From NCBI GenBank assembly GCA_021464415.1, contig CM038467.1:46809715-46873714 (forward strand): a DNA stretch of 64,000 nucleotides, in the 5' to 3' direction. Below the pieces are notes generated by a model. It was not told the origin of the DNA and did no database searches. It was given only the letters and a program-made list of their open reading frames with translations. The DNA comes from Lonicera japonica. Lineage: Eukaryota; Streptophyta; Magnoliopsida; Dipsacales; Caprifoliaceae. A program made the translations under genes and the position numbers. Position 1 is the first letter of the stretch. Every line of letters starts with the position of its first letter. Of this stretch, positions 1-11,860 are shown piece after piece.

Positions 1-1687
1 CAAAACTGGTTTCAAAAACTAGGTTGGAACTAAAAACTCAAATGATGACATGTAATCACTGCATTGGTTAATGAGTGAAGTGATAAGAGTGTGAATCTCA
101 CACACTAACCAATGAACTATTAATTTAAGTCGGGATAATATTCACAAATGTTTATCCATGTACGCATGTGCATGTTTTGTGGGTATAGCTTGCTTTAGCA
201 AGGTACAGGGAAACTGCATAAATATAAAAATTTAGAAAGGAGACATAGTGGTTTCCAGCTGATTACTTAAATTCAATTGAAGAAAATTCATGTGAGTGTA
301 GAATAGCAGGTGGGGGCCATCTCTTCCTTGTAAAAAATGGCTTCTATCAGATCGTGTTCATGGCATTTCATTAATTAAGTTTGTCTTTACCTTAGTTTTT
401 TGATGAGATTTCAAGAACAACAATTAGTTTGTAAGATATTTAAGTCATAGAAGAAAGTTTACGTGGTCAAAGAACTACATGTGGGACCCATCTCTCCCTT
501 GTAAAACAAAACAAATTGCTACAATTTGATTGTGTTTGTGGCATTTCATGAATCAAGTATTTTCCTTCCCCTTGCTTTTTCGATGAAATGTCATGAACAA
601 TGATTAGTTTGTAGGATGTTTAGGTGATAGAAGAAAGTTGATGTGATTGAAGAATAACATGTGGGACCCATCTTTCCCTTATGAAACAAATGGCTGCAAT
701 ATAATTAAGCCGAGATAATAGTCGCAAACGTTTATCTATGTATGCATGTGCATGTTTTGTGGGTATTGCTTACTTTAGCTAGTTACAGAGAAAATCGCAG
801 AAATAGAAAAAATTAGAGATATTATGTGGCACTCAAATCTCCCACTCATGGTTAATCATTTGATATTGTTCGTGAGCGTGTGAATTGCGAAATTAATCAA
901 CCAATCTATTCATTTTTTTGTCCTACTATTAAAATAATGATCAGGAGTCAATTTTGGAAATCAATTTATACCAAATCACACAATAATTACATAAGTTTTG
1001 TTGTTTACCATGTCTTACGTTGAAATTGGTGTTTTCCTAAATAGCGTGAAAGTGAAATATTGAATATCAGAAGAAGGGAGTTCATAGTCATTTTTGATAT
1101 CAGTAAACCAACCGTTCTTGTTTCTCAGTATCAGCTACTATGGTACTCCATATGTGCTAGTATGGAAATACCATTATCCTTCATTTATATAGATATGAAG
1201 TTTTGTAATACAAATACGGAAACCAAATCAACGATTCCATAAAGCTGAAAAACTAGATGTGAGTCCACAATCAAGGCTTCGTTTACAGGATGTCTCAAAA
1301 GAGTAGTCTCATTTTCATTTTTCGGATATAAGCAATGTACCAAATCTCATATAGTAGAAAATAAGTTATATCTTTGATCATTGAGTAGCTTGAAATTGGT
1401 GTCCTCTTACAAAATATCAAAGTTAAAGTGGGACTATGAGTACAAAGCAACTTATAGGGATGAATGAGGGACCGGGCCAACTAATTTTGTAAACTAATCA
1501 AAAAGCTTTTGGATTGAGGAACAAAGTAGGACCTGAGAATTCTTAGGCGGACTCTTTCCTTAATGAAATGTATATCCAGCTCTACATGTATATCCCTATA
1601 TTGAAGAACTGAAGAACTGGGTTCAAAAGCAGATTACTTATTAGAAAATAACTCAGAAAATTTCTTCTCCCTAAATCCCTAAATTTC
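1..1687 (-). repeat. R-family repeat, outer copy of left arm (interrupted)
   Basis: This is a non-coding repeat that also occurs at 1846-2955, 23480-24630, 24785-25636 and 38752-39856; in the sense direction defined by the 38.8-kb copy it reads on the minus strand. It is interrupted by 243-703, and about 100 bp are present on both sides of that insertion (about 140-240 and 704-800). Read in the sense direction, the end of one R copy is followed by a TATCAGAGCA-like primer-binding motif and a short spacer before the next R copy, as in an LTR-spacer-LTR layout. No coding capacity is visible. The assignment to a TRIM or LARD is inference. Confidence 0.6.
243..703 (+). repeat. Inverted fragment of the DUF1995-gene intron minisatellite
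   Basis: About 460 bp match, in inverse orientation, the roughly 174-bp tandem repeat found in the large intron of the DUF1995 genes (32690-33850, 47930-48850, 60500-61080). Shared phrases include GGCATTTCATGAATCAAGTA and GTGGGACCCATCTCTCCCTT. It splits an R repeat. Confidence 0.7.
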
Positions 1688-1845
1688 TAGGAGTTCCCTA
1701 GGTCGCGCCTTCGTTGTAAACTTTATGAGCTTTAGCCAGTCAACTATGTCCAGTCATATACCCAAGATGATATCGTTGGCCAAACTATGTTTGGTCCCAC
1801 TCTTGGCATGGCTACTTCTCTAATAACATTTATGCCCATGAGTAT
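1688..1845 (-). repeat. R-family spacer with primer-binding-like motif
   Basis: This short segment joins two R copies. It is shared with 24634-24780, 31222-31440 and 39857-40137. Read on the minus strand it begins near a degenerate TTATTAGAGCA (compare TGGTATCAGAGC, the initiator-tRNA-Met primer site of many plant LTR elements). It is likely the internal region of a tiny non-autonomous LTR element. Confidence 0.45.
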
Positions 1846-2955
1846 AAAACCAGCTTAAAAATTTAGGATAAAACTGACAAAAGTGACTCAAACGATGACG
1901 TGTAATCACTGCATTAGTTAGTGAGTGAACTGAAAAGAGTGAATCTCACACACTAGCCAATCAATTATTAATTTAAGACGAGATAATATTTGTAAACATT
2001 TATCTATGTATGCTTGTGCATGTTTTGTGGGTATTGATTGCTTTAGCAATGAATAGGGAAAATTGTTGAGGTGGAAAATTTAGAGATATTACGAGGTGCT
2101 CAAATTTCCCATTCATGGTTAATCATTTAATGTTGTTTGCGACCATTTGAATTGCGAAAATAATAAACCAAACTATTCCTTGTTTTGTCCTTCTATTAAA
2201 ATAATGATTATGAGTCAATTTTGAAAATCAATTTATACCAAATCACACAACAATTACAAAAGTTTTGTTCTTTAACATGTGTAAAGTTGAAATTGGTGTT
2301 TTCTTAAATAATGTGAAAGTGAAATAACGGCTGTTAATTTTGGAAGAAGGGAGTTCATAGTAGTTTTCAATATTAATATACCAACAATTTTCTATTTCTT
2401 TAGTATCAGCTATTGTGGTACTCCAATTGTGCTAGTTTTATAAAGACCATTGCCCTTTATTCCTATAGATAGAAAGTTTTGTAATACAGATATGGAAACC
2501 AAATCAACGATTCCGTAAAGCAACAAAACCTATGTGAGTCCACAATCAAGGATTCTTTTACAAGATTTCTCAAAAGAATAGTGCCAGTCTCGTTTCTGGG
2601 ATATAATAAACCTACGAAATCTTACAGTAGAAAATAATGTGTATCCTTTATCATTGATTAGGTTGAAATTAGATTATTCTTACAAAATATCAAAGTCAAA
2701 GTGGTACTTTGAGTACTAAGCAACTTATAGGGATGAATGAGGGATAAGACCCACTAATTTTGTAAATAAATCGAAAAAATTTTGGATCGGGGAACAATTA
2801 ATGCAGGATTTGAGAATTCTTGCGTGGACTTTTTCCTTAATGAAATATATATCCACCTCTACATGTATATTCCTCTAGTGAAGAAGTGAAGAATGAGTTC
2901 GAAAGCAGACTAATTATCAAAAAATAACTCAAAAAAATTCGTCTGACTAAATCCC
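1846..2955 (-). repeat. R-family repeat, inner copy of left arm
   Basis: About 1.1 kb, the second R copy of the left arm and inverted relative to 23480-24630. It is AT-rich and shows no plausible coding sequence. The gypsy-type LTR at 2983 starts about 30 bp beyond it, and the right arm has the same junction, so that LTR was already present when the arms duplicated. Confidence 0.6.
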
Positions 2956-2982
2956 ACTTCTTGTAAAGTGTACGTCGAATCC

Positions 2983-5410
2983 TGTAACACCCATGCGTCC
3001 ATAGCCCGATAAATCCTCCCATAGTTGCACTTTAGGTAGTGAGTTCTAGACTCGGGATGTTTTTTATGTTTTGAACACCTCTTGCACATCCAATTAGTTT
3101 GATTGGACTTTAGTGCTTAATTGCACCATGTATTGGATGGCCCAATTGAGTATTGTGACGTTAAACTATTTGTAAGAGTGATTTATTCTCCTTCATGGCT
3201 TTAGGTGGTCAAATTCAATTATGATCATACTTTTATAATACAGATAGATTCCAAGGGTCCTATTATTTATAATATGTATGCGTGTATAGTCCCAACGCAA
3301 TTCGGATTGTCCGAATGAGTTTTGGACGACCAATTACTCCTTAGTCACATTTCTATCACTAGACTTGCTTCGGGTAATCATTTTTGAGTCTGGGAATCTT
3401 AGTGTGTATTCAAAACTCCTTATATGTCTCATTAGTAATATTACATATGAGTGTATGGTTGAAATGCAATTCAAAAAGCCGAGGTTGAATTTGGTAGGCC
3501 AACGGTTAAAATTGACATTATTGGAAAAATAAGTTTTTCCCTAACTTTATAAGCTCATAACTTCTGTAGGTGGGAAAATACCCTAGAGGGGGGTGAATAG
3601 GGTTTTTGAAACTAAATCAAATTTTTAACAATGTTTTAAAAATATTTAAAGTCTATATCAAGCGATCAAGTAAAACACTCAAGCAATCCCAAACACAAAT
3701 AATAATATAGCAATGAATAAAAGAGCTAGAGATAGAAAGATTGAACCGATTGAAGTCGAAGACTTTTTGTCCCCGAGAATTTCACTAATACCGATCTTCT
3801 TCAGGGTGAAGTTCAAACCTTTACAAGTGTATCCTTTATACACATTTTACAAATGTTGAATTCTCACAACACTCACACAAGAATAACCTCTTGCTATTTT
3901 AAGAGATGAACCTCTTAATGTTTCAAGAATAAGATTTTGGTGACAAACACCAATGTACAATATCTCTTTAAGTGTTTGAAGATTACAAATTAAGCACACA
4001 CTAAGAAATATCAAATTTGATCAACAATTTATAACTCAAAATAATGAAGATTGATTAAAACAATTTCTTGAATCTTTGATTATTGAATATAGATGAAGAA
4101 GATAGATTTAGAATGATTCAAGTGTGTTTAAATAAGTCTTAGATAGTGTATATATAGTCTAGGACATCAAATGGCCGTTTGGAGGGAGTTGGTGGAGGTT
4201 TGGTGCCAAAAACAACAAAAAATCAGATCTCCAATGACTAGTTTCTAGGCCATCAGTCGACTAAGCCATGCCCATCAGTCAACTGATGGTCCTCACTGGT
4301 TTGTTGCCAAAAAGTCCAAAAATCTACTTTTTATACTTTTGCAAATTAGCTTAAAAATCAATTTTGGAGCTCGGGAAATGTTAAATATGAGCTCCTAAGA
4401 CTCCTATAAAAGGGAGAGCTCAAAAATAAGGTCATTTGAATTTAAAATGAATTTATTTCAAAAACGATTTTTCGCTACGAAGAGGTTTTGAAAGAATCTT
4501 GATTCAAACTTTGATTTGATCAATCCAATAATGTTTAAACAATGTATGAGCTATTATGATGATCAAATAAGAAACTTTACACATATTCTAAAGTACTCAC
4601 TCAAATATGAATAAATGAGTCTTTGATTTACTTTAAAAAGTTTCTTCAATTCTCCACTTGATTCGGTCTTTGATCCTCATTGCTTTGTAATGGTGAAAGA
4701 GCTTTGATCAAGTTGTGATGTGTGGTGTAAGACAAAAGAGATTTGCAACCTTTGTAGAAGAATAATCTTGGTTCCGGTTTGTCGGATTTGTCCACGTATG
4801 ATCAAATAGTTGTGGCAATTACTTAAACCATCAACTTAGTTAAATTACACAAGATTAATGTTATTGTTATTATCAAAACAATATTAGTAACTTTTACGTC
4901 AACAACTTCCTCATACGATAACAAAATAACTCCCCGTTTGTGCCATTAGGTAGATTTTGATCCATTCTACAACTTTCATTTTTTTGATCGAGATCAATTC
5001 ACACTCCTCGTGGGTCATAATTAAGTGCAAAGTAAGCAAATTAACTAAAATCTACTTGCATCAGAAAATGCAGCAGAATATATTTTGGCAGATTGCTATT
5101 TTTGACAAATTTCTGGCACCAATATATTTGGAATTTGGAAAAACTACTAGAGATAAAAGTTGTATAGCTCTGAGTTAGCTTTAATTAGGAAAAAACGGTG
5201 CATCAATCAGAGTTCCAAGTGAAAATTTATGCCCAAAATAAGAACAATGGATCAGAAAAATTTATCAATCGGGTTTGACTGATTTTTAACCCTTTGACCT
5301 GATTTTTATTTCATTTAGGCCCCAAAATCCCCAAATATGGGGCATTATCAATACACTACCAATTCAGAACCCCATAGTGAGGATGTCTTGGGATTTTAGG
5401 GAGATTTGAG
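2983..5410 (+). mobile_element. 5' part of a long gypsy-type LTR, split by a solo LTR
   Basis: The LTR starts TGTAACACCC at 2983, the usual start of long Tekay/Del-type plant gypsy LTRs. Without the nested solo LTR (3565-4904 plus one TSD copy) it is about 1.08 kb and is co-linear, inverted, with 22380-23459. Homology to the right arm stops at about 5410, where an oppositely oriented LTR fragment begins. The lineage call rests on terminal sequence and on similarity to 27537-31221, not on any coding domain. Confidence 0.55.
3565..4904 (+). mobile_element. Solo LTR (1340 bp) with 5-bp target duplication ACTTC
   Basis: The element starts TGTAGGTGGG and ends CGTCAACA, and is bounded by ACTTC at 3560-3564 and 4905-4909. 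Near its start is CCCTAGAGGGGGGTGAATAG, a phrase common in plant LTRs. No internal domain or second LTR is present, so it is a solo LTR left by LTR-LTR recombination. The inverted duplicate keeps the uninterrupted target at 22879-22883, which fixes the boundaries to the base. Strand is arbitrary. Confidence 0.85.
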
Positions 5411-6072
5411 ACAATAGTCATTATAACTTTTCACTTTATACATTAGTACATTATGAGTGGCCATTGCTTTCCTATGTGTATTATGATCCATCCGATCATG
5501 TCCAAAATCAAATAATGTGATTCCCATCACATTCAATGCATTATATACATAAACAACATAGATATGATACAACAACAATAACAACAATAATAATAATAAT
5601 ACCTAAACACATCACATCGGTCCGTATCATATCTCTTGCATAATGCCTCAGTTTTATCCTGCGGCCGTCTAGGCCCAGAACAACAGATCTCGACGGCTCC
5701 GAGGCTCTTGTCCATATCTCCTCCGAGTGGGGAGTGGCTTAGGGACTTGGTTCTCCAAGTAAGTCATTCAGAGATAACCCTCAAGACATTTTCTTGGGAA
5801 TGACTCCGAATAGTTAATGAGGAGAACACATCATACAAACCACATCGACACTTTGGAAAGAACTACACCATGAGACCCCCTAGCAGGGTGGTGTCCATTA
5901 GTAGTCCAACTACTATCCGGGAAACTCACCAATTGGATAGTAGTGGCACACGGGACCTACTCTGCTTACCGGAGAAACTCGTCTAACCAAGAACACATAG
6001 TCCAGTTGGAAGGCAAGATATAAAGAGTGGGCTCTCCTTTGTGGACAATTCAACCAAAGGTGGAGTCACCTC
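5411..6072 (-). mobile_element. Gypsy-type LTR fragment, left of the Tat insertion
   Basis: This continues, across the Tat element, with 17113-18992, forming one minus-oriented long LTR. It resembles the reverse of about 29940-30200 in the LTR at 27537-31221 (the stretch around GTATCATATCTCTTGCATAA). The far end at 5411 abuts the left-arm LTR with no target duplication visible, so this end is truncated or recombined. A short run of AAT repeats lies near 5580-5600. Confidence 0.5.
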
Positions 6073-6997
6073 TGTGAGAATCCGCAAATACGATCCCAGG
6101 TTCTCAGCCTCTAGTTTGGGAGTCTGAAACATCGGAAAGGATTTCGTTGTTCCATTTGCTGCTATGTGTTGATAATTCATATTGGGTGTCCCTCTATCCT
6201 ATTTCTAGATGCAAAAGGGTTCGTTCAAAGTCGCCAGTACGTTTTACAAGAAAATGGACAAAATAGTTGTGTAAGAGAAAAGGCTATATATAAGCCTTTC
6301 TTTACACGTTTGTCTACGAAACCAGGGTTCTATAAGGTTCAGGAACTATATTAGGGTTTGGGAAGGTGTTAAGCACCCATTTCGCCCTTTCGGTCTCTAG
6401 TGGTCTTATATGTTTATTCTATGTTAGAAAACTTGGATGCTTTTACTGGTATTCTACTGCTTTCTGAAAATACTTATGAAAACCTGATTTTGGGAAAAAC
6501 GGGGAAAGGGATGAAAACCTTGTATTCCATGATCCGATGTTTTAGTTTTGTCGAAATCTGATTACTAGTGACAAAAGTTTATCTTATCTATTTTTGAGAA
6601 GAGAGTGATTCGGTATTGTTTCCTCAGACGACAATATCAATCATCTCGTTTGGTTAACTTAGAAAAGATTGGATCTTATCAGAATTGATTTGATATGGAA
6701 TTGAACTCTTGAGGAGAGTGCATCAGATACATTACGGTCTATATGAAAGACAGAATATATCTGAGTTTAATTCCTAAGTAAGTTTTATCAGTCCGGGTTT
6801 TAAAAACTTGATTTTAGTCGGATGATAAATGATCTTACTTCTTCTGGTTTTATAAATGATTTCATCAAGTTGTTTGGTTTGAAAACAGTAGAATATCAAT
6901 AAATTGACAATAAGTTTATCCAGCTAGAAAGTGGACAGAGCAACAGGTATAAAAACTCTACATATAATAAACTTAATTAAAATAAAACGAGGAGGGT

Positions 6998-7064
6998 GGA
7001 AGTAAATGCTTTCGGTTTATGTTGGCCCAAGCAAGCCAACTCCCTACTCACTTATAATACTTCC
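6998..7064. repeat. 67-bp hairpin module, copy 1
   Basis: It begins GGAAGTA and ends TACTTCC (7-bp inverted ends), with an inner inverted repeat GTTGGC/GCCAAC around an 8-base loop. It lies in the LTR segment absent from the 5' LTR. Confidence 0.7.
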
Positions 7065-7503
7065 AAAAATAACATGTATATATAGCAAACTTACATAAGA
7101 ATCTAAACAAGTCTATAATTACTAAATAAAGTACAATAAAACTAATATGCAGATATATTATTAGATTACTAGAAGAGACTTTAGTTACCTTCCCGAAGAT
7201 AATAATAAGAATAAGAGAGAGAATATATAATATGGCAGAGAAGACCTCCGGCAGATATCAACTTTTCTCTTTGAAATATTTCCAGCGGTCTGACTCTAGA
7301 AGGTGGCACTCCGGGTGCCAAGATTAGATCCGAAACTCTTGCGAAAATAAATGTTATCACAGATGCTTCCGAGGAAGGCTTAAAGATTAAAAATGTAAGA
7401 GAGAAATAAGGATTTTTTGTGTCAGAACCGTGTCCTTTGTGGTGGGGAATCGTTGCCCAGAACCCACGGGGGTGTTGGCTTATTTATACTGCTCGGGGAA
7501 GAT

Positions 7504-7701
7504 TGTCACGCGACATTTCTCCAGAAAGGGCAAGTGTCGCGCAACATATACATATGTCGTGCGACAAACAGCTGAAGTGATAGTTCTGACAGACTGATAT
7601 GTCAGAAAAGTGGTTGGTCGGTGTTCGGGGAGGATTGTCGCGCGACATGGCAAGGTTTGTCGTGCGACAAATTGTATTTGCATTGGGTTTGTCGTGCGAC
7701 A
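7504..7701. promoter_or_regulatory. Cluster of six near-palindromes, consensus TGTCGYGCGACA
   Basis: Copies are at 7504-7515, 7535-7546, 7555-7566, 7636-7647, 7658-7669 and 7690-7701. Copy 4 is the perfect palindrome TGTCGCGCGACA and the others differ at one or two bases. The surroundings are AT-rich, so repeated CpG-rich palindromes stand out. A protein-binding array in the LTR promoter region is possible but is inference. Confidence 0.5.
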
Positions 7702-7860
7702 AACCCATCTGGTAGGGTGCTCTAGTGCGCGGGTGAGTTCCGGACTCGATGTGAATTCTATAGACCTTTAATTAAAGTTAAACAAGTAATAAACTCGATT
7801 AAAATAATAAACAAGTATGCATATAATAAACTCAAATAAAAGAAAGGGTCGGAGGATAGT

Positions 7861-7927
7861 GGAAGTAAATGCTTTCGGTTTATGTTGGCCCAAGCAAGCC
7901 AACTCCCTACTCATTTATAATACTTCC
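7861..7927. repeat. 67-bp hairpin module, copy 2
   Basis: The same 67-bp unit and ends as copy 1. Its position in the LTR corresponds to copy 4 at 16374-16440 of the other LTR. Confidence 0.7.
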
Positions 7928-8058
7928 GAAAATAAACAAGTACGTATATATAATAAACTTTAATTAAACAAGTCTAGCTAATAAACTTTAATAAAATAAA
8001 GACATATATAATAAACTTAAAACAAGTATGCACATAATAAGCTTAATTAAAATAAGAC

Positions 8059-8153
<95 letters not shown>
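8059..8153. repeat. AAT/TAA microsatellite, about 31 units
   Basis: An uninterrupted trinucleotide run inside the 3' LTR. The 5' LTR has the matching run at about 16581-16660 with about 27 units. Confidence 0.95.
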
Positions 8154-8154
<1 letters not shown>

Positions 8155-8756
8155 CTTAAATAAAAGAAAGGGTCAAAAGATTACCTTCCCGACGATAATA
8201 TAAATACGAGAGAAGCGGGCAGAACTCCGGCGTTGGCAAAGACTGACACTCCGGGTATAAACTTTATACTGAAAAGATTCTTATTTTCTAAGAACCTAAA
8301 AATTAACTAGAGCATAATTCTCAACATCTCTAATAAAAGAGTAGGAGAATCTTATACTAATGAGAATTATGGGTTCAATGGCTAAAAAAGCTCTTATATG
8401 ATCCTTCTCATTTTGCTCTCCTTTACAACACAAGCCTTAGGCCCTTATTTATAAGGAAACCCAAGGCCTCACTTTTCACTCCCATCCAATGTGGGATGAA
8501 AAAGTGGGCAAAACAAGAAAAATGCAAAATAAGCCTAAAAATGCCAATTACCCAAAATCAAAACTTAAGCTTAAAAAAGGAGAGTGACTAAAAATACATA
8601 TATGTAAGGGTTCTTGTGGGGGTCGCAAATCGGGGTGTCTATAGACCCTCTCGACTCAAGCTCCTTGCTTGCAAGGAATTGAGGCGACTGGAAGAAACTT
8701 CGATTTGTGGCTCCCGCAAGAACCCTAAGAGAGTGTATGCATGCAGAAGTGCTTGT

Positions 8757-9900
8757 GAGTGCCTCCGGAGAGGGCTTATGATTGGTTTTGCCTTCGGAGA
8801 GGGCTTTTGTTACCTCTTTGCCTCTTTCGAGGGCTTTATTTGCTCCACTTGTCTCAGATGGAGGGACTACCATTGCTCCACTACCTCTCTGGGAGGACTT
8901 GATCTTCTCGCCTCAGATGGAGGACTACCATTGCTATACTTGCCTCTTTGGGAGGACTTGATCTGTAAAAAGAAAGAAAGAACAAGAGTTGCCTCTAGGG
9001 AGGGCTTTGTCATGGATTGCCTCCGGAGAGGGCTTGTGCCTGTAGAAAGGACTTATGAGTGATGTTTTGCCTGTAGAAAGGGCTTATGTGAATGGATTGC
9101 CTTCAGAGAGGGCTTTCGCCTAAAAAGGGCTTAGTGATTAGATTGCCTCCAAAGAGGGCTTATGTGAATCAATTGCCTCCGGAAAGGGCTTGTGCCTGTA
9201 AAAAGGACTTATGAGTGATGTTTTGCCTATAGAAAAGGCTTATGTGAATGGATTTTCCCCGGAGAGGGCTTTCGTCTAAAAAGGGCTTAGTGATTGGATT
9301 GCCTCCACAGAGGGCTTATATGAATGGATTACCTCCGGAGAGGGCTTGTGCCTGTAGAAAGGACTTATGAGTGATGTTTTGCCTGTAAAAAAGGCTTATG
9401 TGAATGGATTGCCTCTGGAGAGGGCTTTCGCCTAAAAAGGGCTTAGTGATTGGATTGCCTCCACAGAGGGCTTATGTGAATGGAATACCTCCGGAGAGGG
9501 CTTGTGCCTGTAGAAAGGAGTTATGAGTGATGTTTTGCCTGTAGAAAAGGCTTATGTGAATGGATTGCCTTTGGAGAGGGCTTTCGCCTAAAAAGGGCTT
9601 AGTGATTGGATTGCCTCCACAGAGGGCTTATGTGAATGGATTGCCTCCGGAGATGGCTTGTGCCTGTAGAAAGGACTTATGAGTGATGTTTTGCCTGTAG
9701 AAAGGGCTTATGTGAATGGATTGCCTCCGGAGAGGGCTTTCTCCTAAAAAGGACTTAGTGATTGGATTGCCTCCACAGAGGGTTTATGTGAATGGATTGC
9801 CTCCGGAGAGGGCTTGTGCCTGTAGAAAGGACTTATGAGTGATGTTTTGCCTGTAGAAAGGGCTTATGTGAATGGATTGCCTCCAGAGAGGGCTTGTGTG
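8757..9900. repeat. Tandem minisatellite, 156-bp higher-order unit
   Basis: The phrase GATGTTTTGCCT recurs at 9061, 9217, 9372, 9528, 9684 and 9841, a spacing of 155-157 bp. Each unit is itself built from degenerate sub-units of about 30 bp containing GCCTCCGGAGAGGGCTT. The array lies just inside the 3' LTR, downstream of where pol would end, the place where Tat/Ogre elements are known to carry tandem repeats. Open frames here are by-products of the repetition. Confidence 0.9.
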
Positions 9901-11159
9901 ATGTGTTGAGGAATCATGTTCTCTGTTGTTGTAACTTCGATCATCTGATGAGAAAGAGAAATAGAAAGAATTCCCTGAGGAGAAAAGAGCTCGTTGGGAG
10001 TTTATCTATATTGAAAAGTTCTCCATCCTCTGAAAAATTTATTGAAAACTTGTTTTTTTGTAAGCCATTTATTCCGAAAGGGTAGTTTCCAAGATGGATT
10101 TTCTCAACCCTCGTAGTTCGTGCATAGTGATGACTCAATCTTTTGCTTGTTTCTAAGTCATTTCTTCTTTTATCTAGCCGAGAAGGAAATTTATAGAAAT
10201 CTCTGATCTCGTAGTATTCATTGGATATTTAGAGAAAAGTGTGGGCCTACATCGTTTTCTGTTTTTCGATGTCCTTATTTCTCCCTCGTTCGGGGAAGCA
10301 TTTCTTGCCTTTTCTATTTTTGGCCATGAACTTCTTTTCCCGTTTGGCTTAATTAGGAGCCTTACTCACCCAAGACGAAGCCCTGAGCCGGTTTGGCCTA
10401 GATGTCACTCTTGGTATGGCTCTCCCTGCCACTCTACATTTCTGTTTCTCTCGCTTGCTCTGGGCGCCCATGCGGGATTTTTATCTTTTCTACTCTTTCA
10501 ATTTTTTCTATCCCCATCTTATTGTGATATTTTCTCATTCTCATTGCTAGTTTTCAGTCCTCTAGAGATCAGAGATTTCTTTGCAGGTTGTGATCTCTCG
10601 TGATTTTGAAGAAACGACTTAGAATCTTGCATTGGATGTTATCATGCGTGTGTGTATTTTCTACACAAAGGTCAAGAAAAACCGCTTTAAAGTTCCCCTA
10701 TTTGGAAAATGCCAAAATTGAGCTAGGATTGGTCATGTGACAATTCAATGGAGTAAGTTTTGTCCCACAAGCGTGCTCTTTTCTTCTCATTCTCTTATTC
10801 TCTCTCTAGCTTCTCTTTTCTCGAGTTTTTTCCTTATCTGAATGCTCAGGGTATTCTTCGATGTAGTTCCCATGCTAATGACAAGGATGATAGGGTAGAT
10901 CGTGACTGCGGTGTGGTCTACTAGGATGTGGTATGCGCTAAGAATGTGCATGCTTGTGTTTGGTGATCTATTGAAAGATAATGTATATTATGCATGTACT
11001 AGTGAAGTGGTGTTTGAGCATGCTTTTTGTTGATAACTTTTGATATGAAAAAATACTACTTGTAGGCTTAAGGATACTTCCCATTCTCTTTTGTTGATCT
11101 TGATTCGTAGTTTCCTGCATGTTTAAACAAATATTCATTAATTCACATAATCATCTCAA
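9901..11159. other. Non-coding 3' region of the Tat-like element
   Basis: It lies between the 156-bp array and the 69-bp array. I see no domain, only pyrimidine-rich tracts (10240-10600). An open frame on the plus strand there (10241-10603) is compositionally skewed and matches nothing I recognise. Confidence 0.5.
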
Positions 11160-11860
11160 TAGTAACATCCGATTTTTGGAACTTACATACTTTTACCTTT
11201 CAAATCTTAAAAACTCTCATAAAGTATGCACTTAGGTTAATACATAATTTACTCTAAAATTCCTATAACTCTCATAATTACCCAAAGTACCCTCAAGTTT
11301 TTGAAAATTACATAATTTTATCCTATAAATCCCACAACTCTCGTAATTACCCAAAGTACCCTCAGGTTTTTGAAAATTACATAATTTTATCCTATAAATC
11401 CCATAACTCTCGTAATTACCCAAAGTACCCTTATGTTTTAGAAATTACATAATTTTACCCTCTTATAACTCACATAATTTACACAAAGTACCCTCATGTT
11501 TGTAAATGAAAATATCCTTTTATTAAAATACCCTCATCTTTTATCTTATCTCTCATAAAAATACCCTCAGGTTTTATTATTTCACACAAAATTACCCTTT
11601 TATATACTCATACAAAAAATACCCTCAGGTTTTGAAAATTACATAATTTTATCCTATAAATCCCATACTCTCGTAATTACCCAAAATACCCTCAGGTTTT
11701 AGAAATTACATAATTTTACCCTCTTATTATATAACTCGCATAATTACACTAAAGTACCCTCAGGTTTATAAATGAAAATATCCTCTTATCTATACATCTC
11801 TCATACGCTCGGGTTTTATTGATCACATAAAAATACTCTTTACTCATAAAAGTACCTCTA
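11160..11860. repeat. Degenerate tandem array, 69-bp unit
   Basis: AATTACCCAAAGTACCCT recurs at 11276, 11345 and 11414 (69-bp spacing) and then decays through about 11860, with a further recognisable unit near 11635-11700. It is AT-rich and non-coding. Confidence 0.8.

Larger units (their letters stand above)
6073..8643 (-). repeat. 3' LTR of the Tat-like element (2571 bp)
   Basis: It pairs with 15736-17107, opening and closing with closely similar sequence. It is longer because it keeps a 1152-bp segment (about 6561-7712) that the other LTR lost, a longer AAT microsatellite, and about 35 extra bases near 8599-8632 beside its TATAGACACC start. It carries two 67-bp hairpin modules and six near-palindromes. 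The start dinucleotide is TA here, against TG in the 5' LTR. Confidence 0.8.

Noticed and set aside
5533..5715. Tyrosine and cysteine-rich 60-codon frame
   Set aside because: Generated by a short AAT/ACA repeat in an LTR fragment.
8571..9062. Open frames of 100 and 148 codons on both strands
   Set aside because: They lie at the edge of and inside the tandem repeat; openness on both strands follows from the repeat composition, and no domain is present.
8757..9900. CRISPR-like array
   Set aside because: Repeats are contiguous, with no unique spacers, inside a plant retrotransposon.
10241..10603. 120-codon plus-strand frame rich in F, L and S
   Set aside because: Pyrimidine-rich tract in the non-coding 3' region of a minus-oriented retroelement; the hydrophobic look reflects base composition.
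11232..11423. 63-codon repetitive peptide
   Set aside because: It is a reading of the 69-bp tandem repeat and nothing else.
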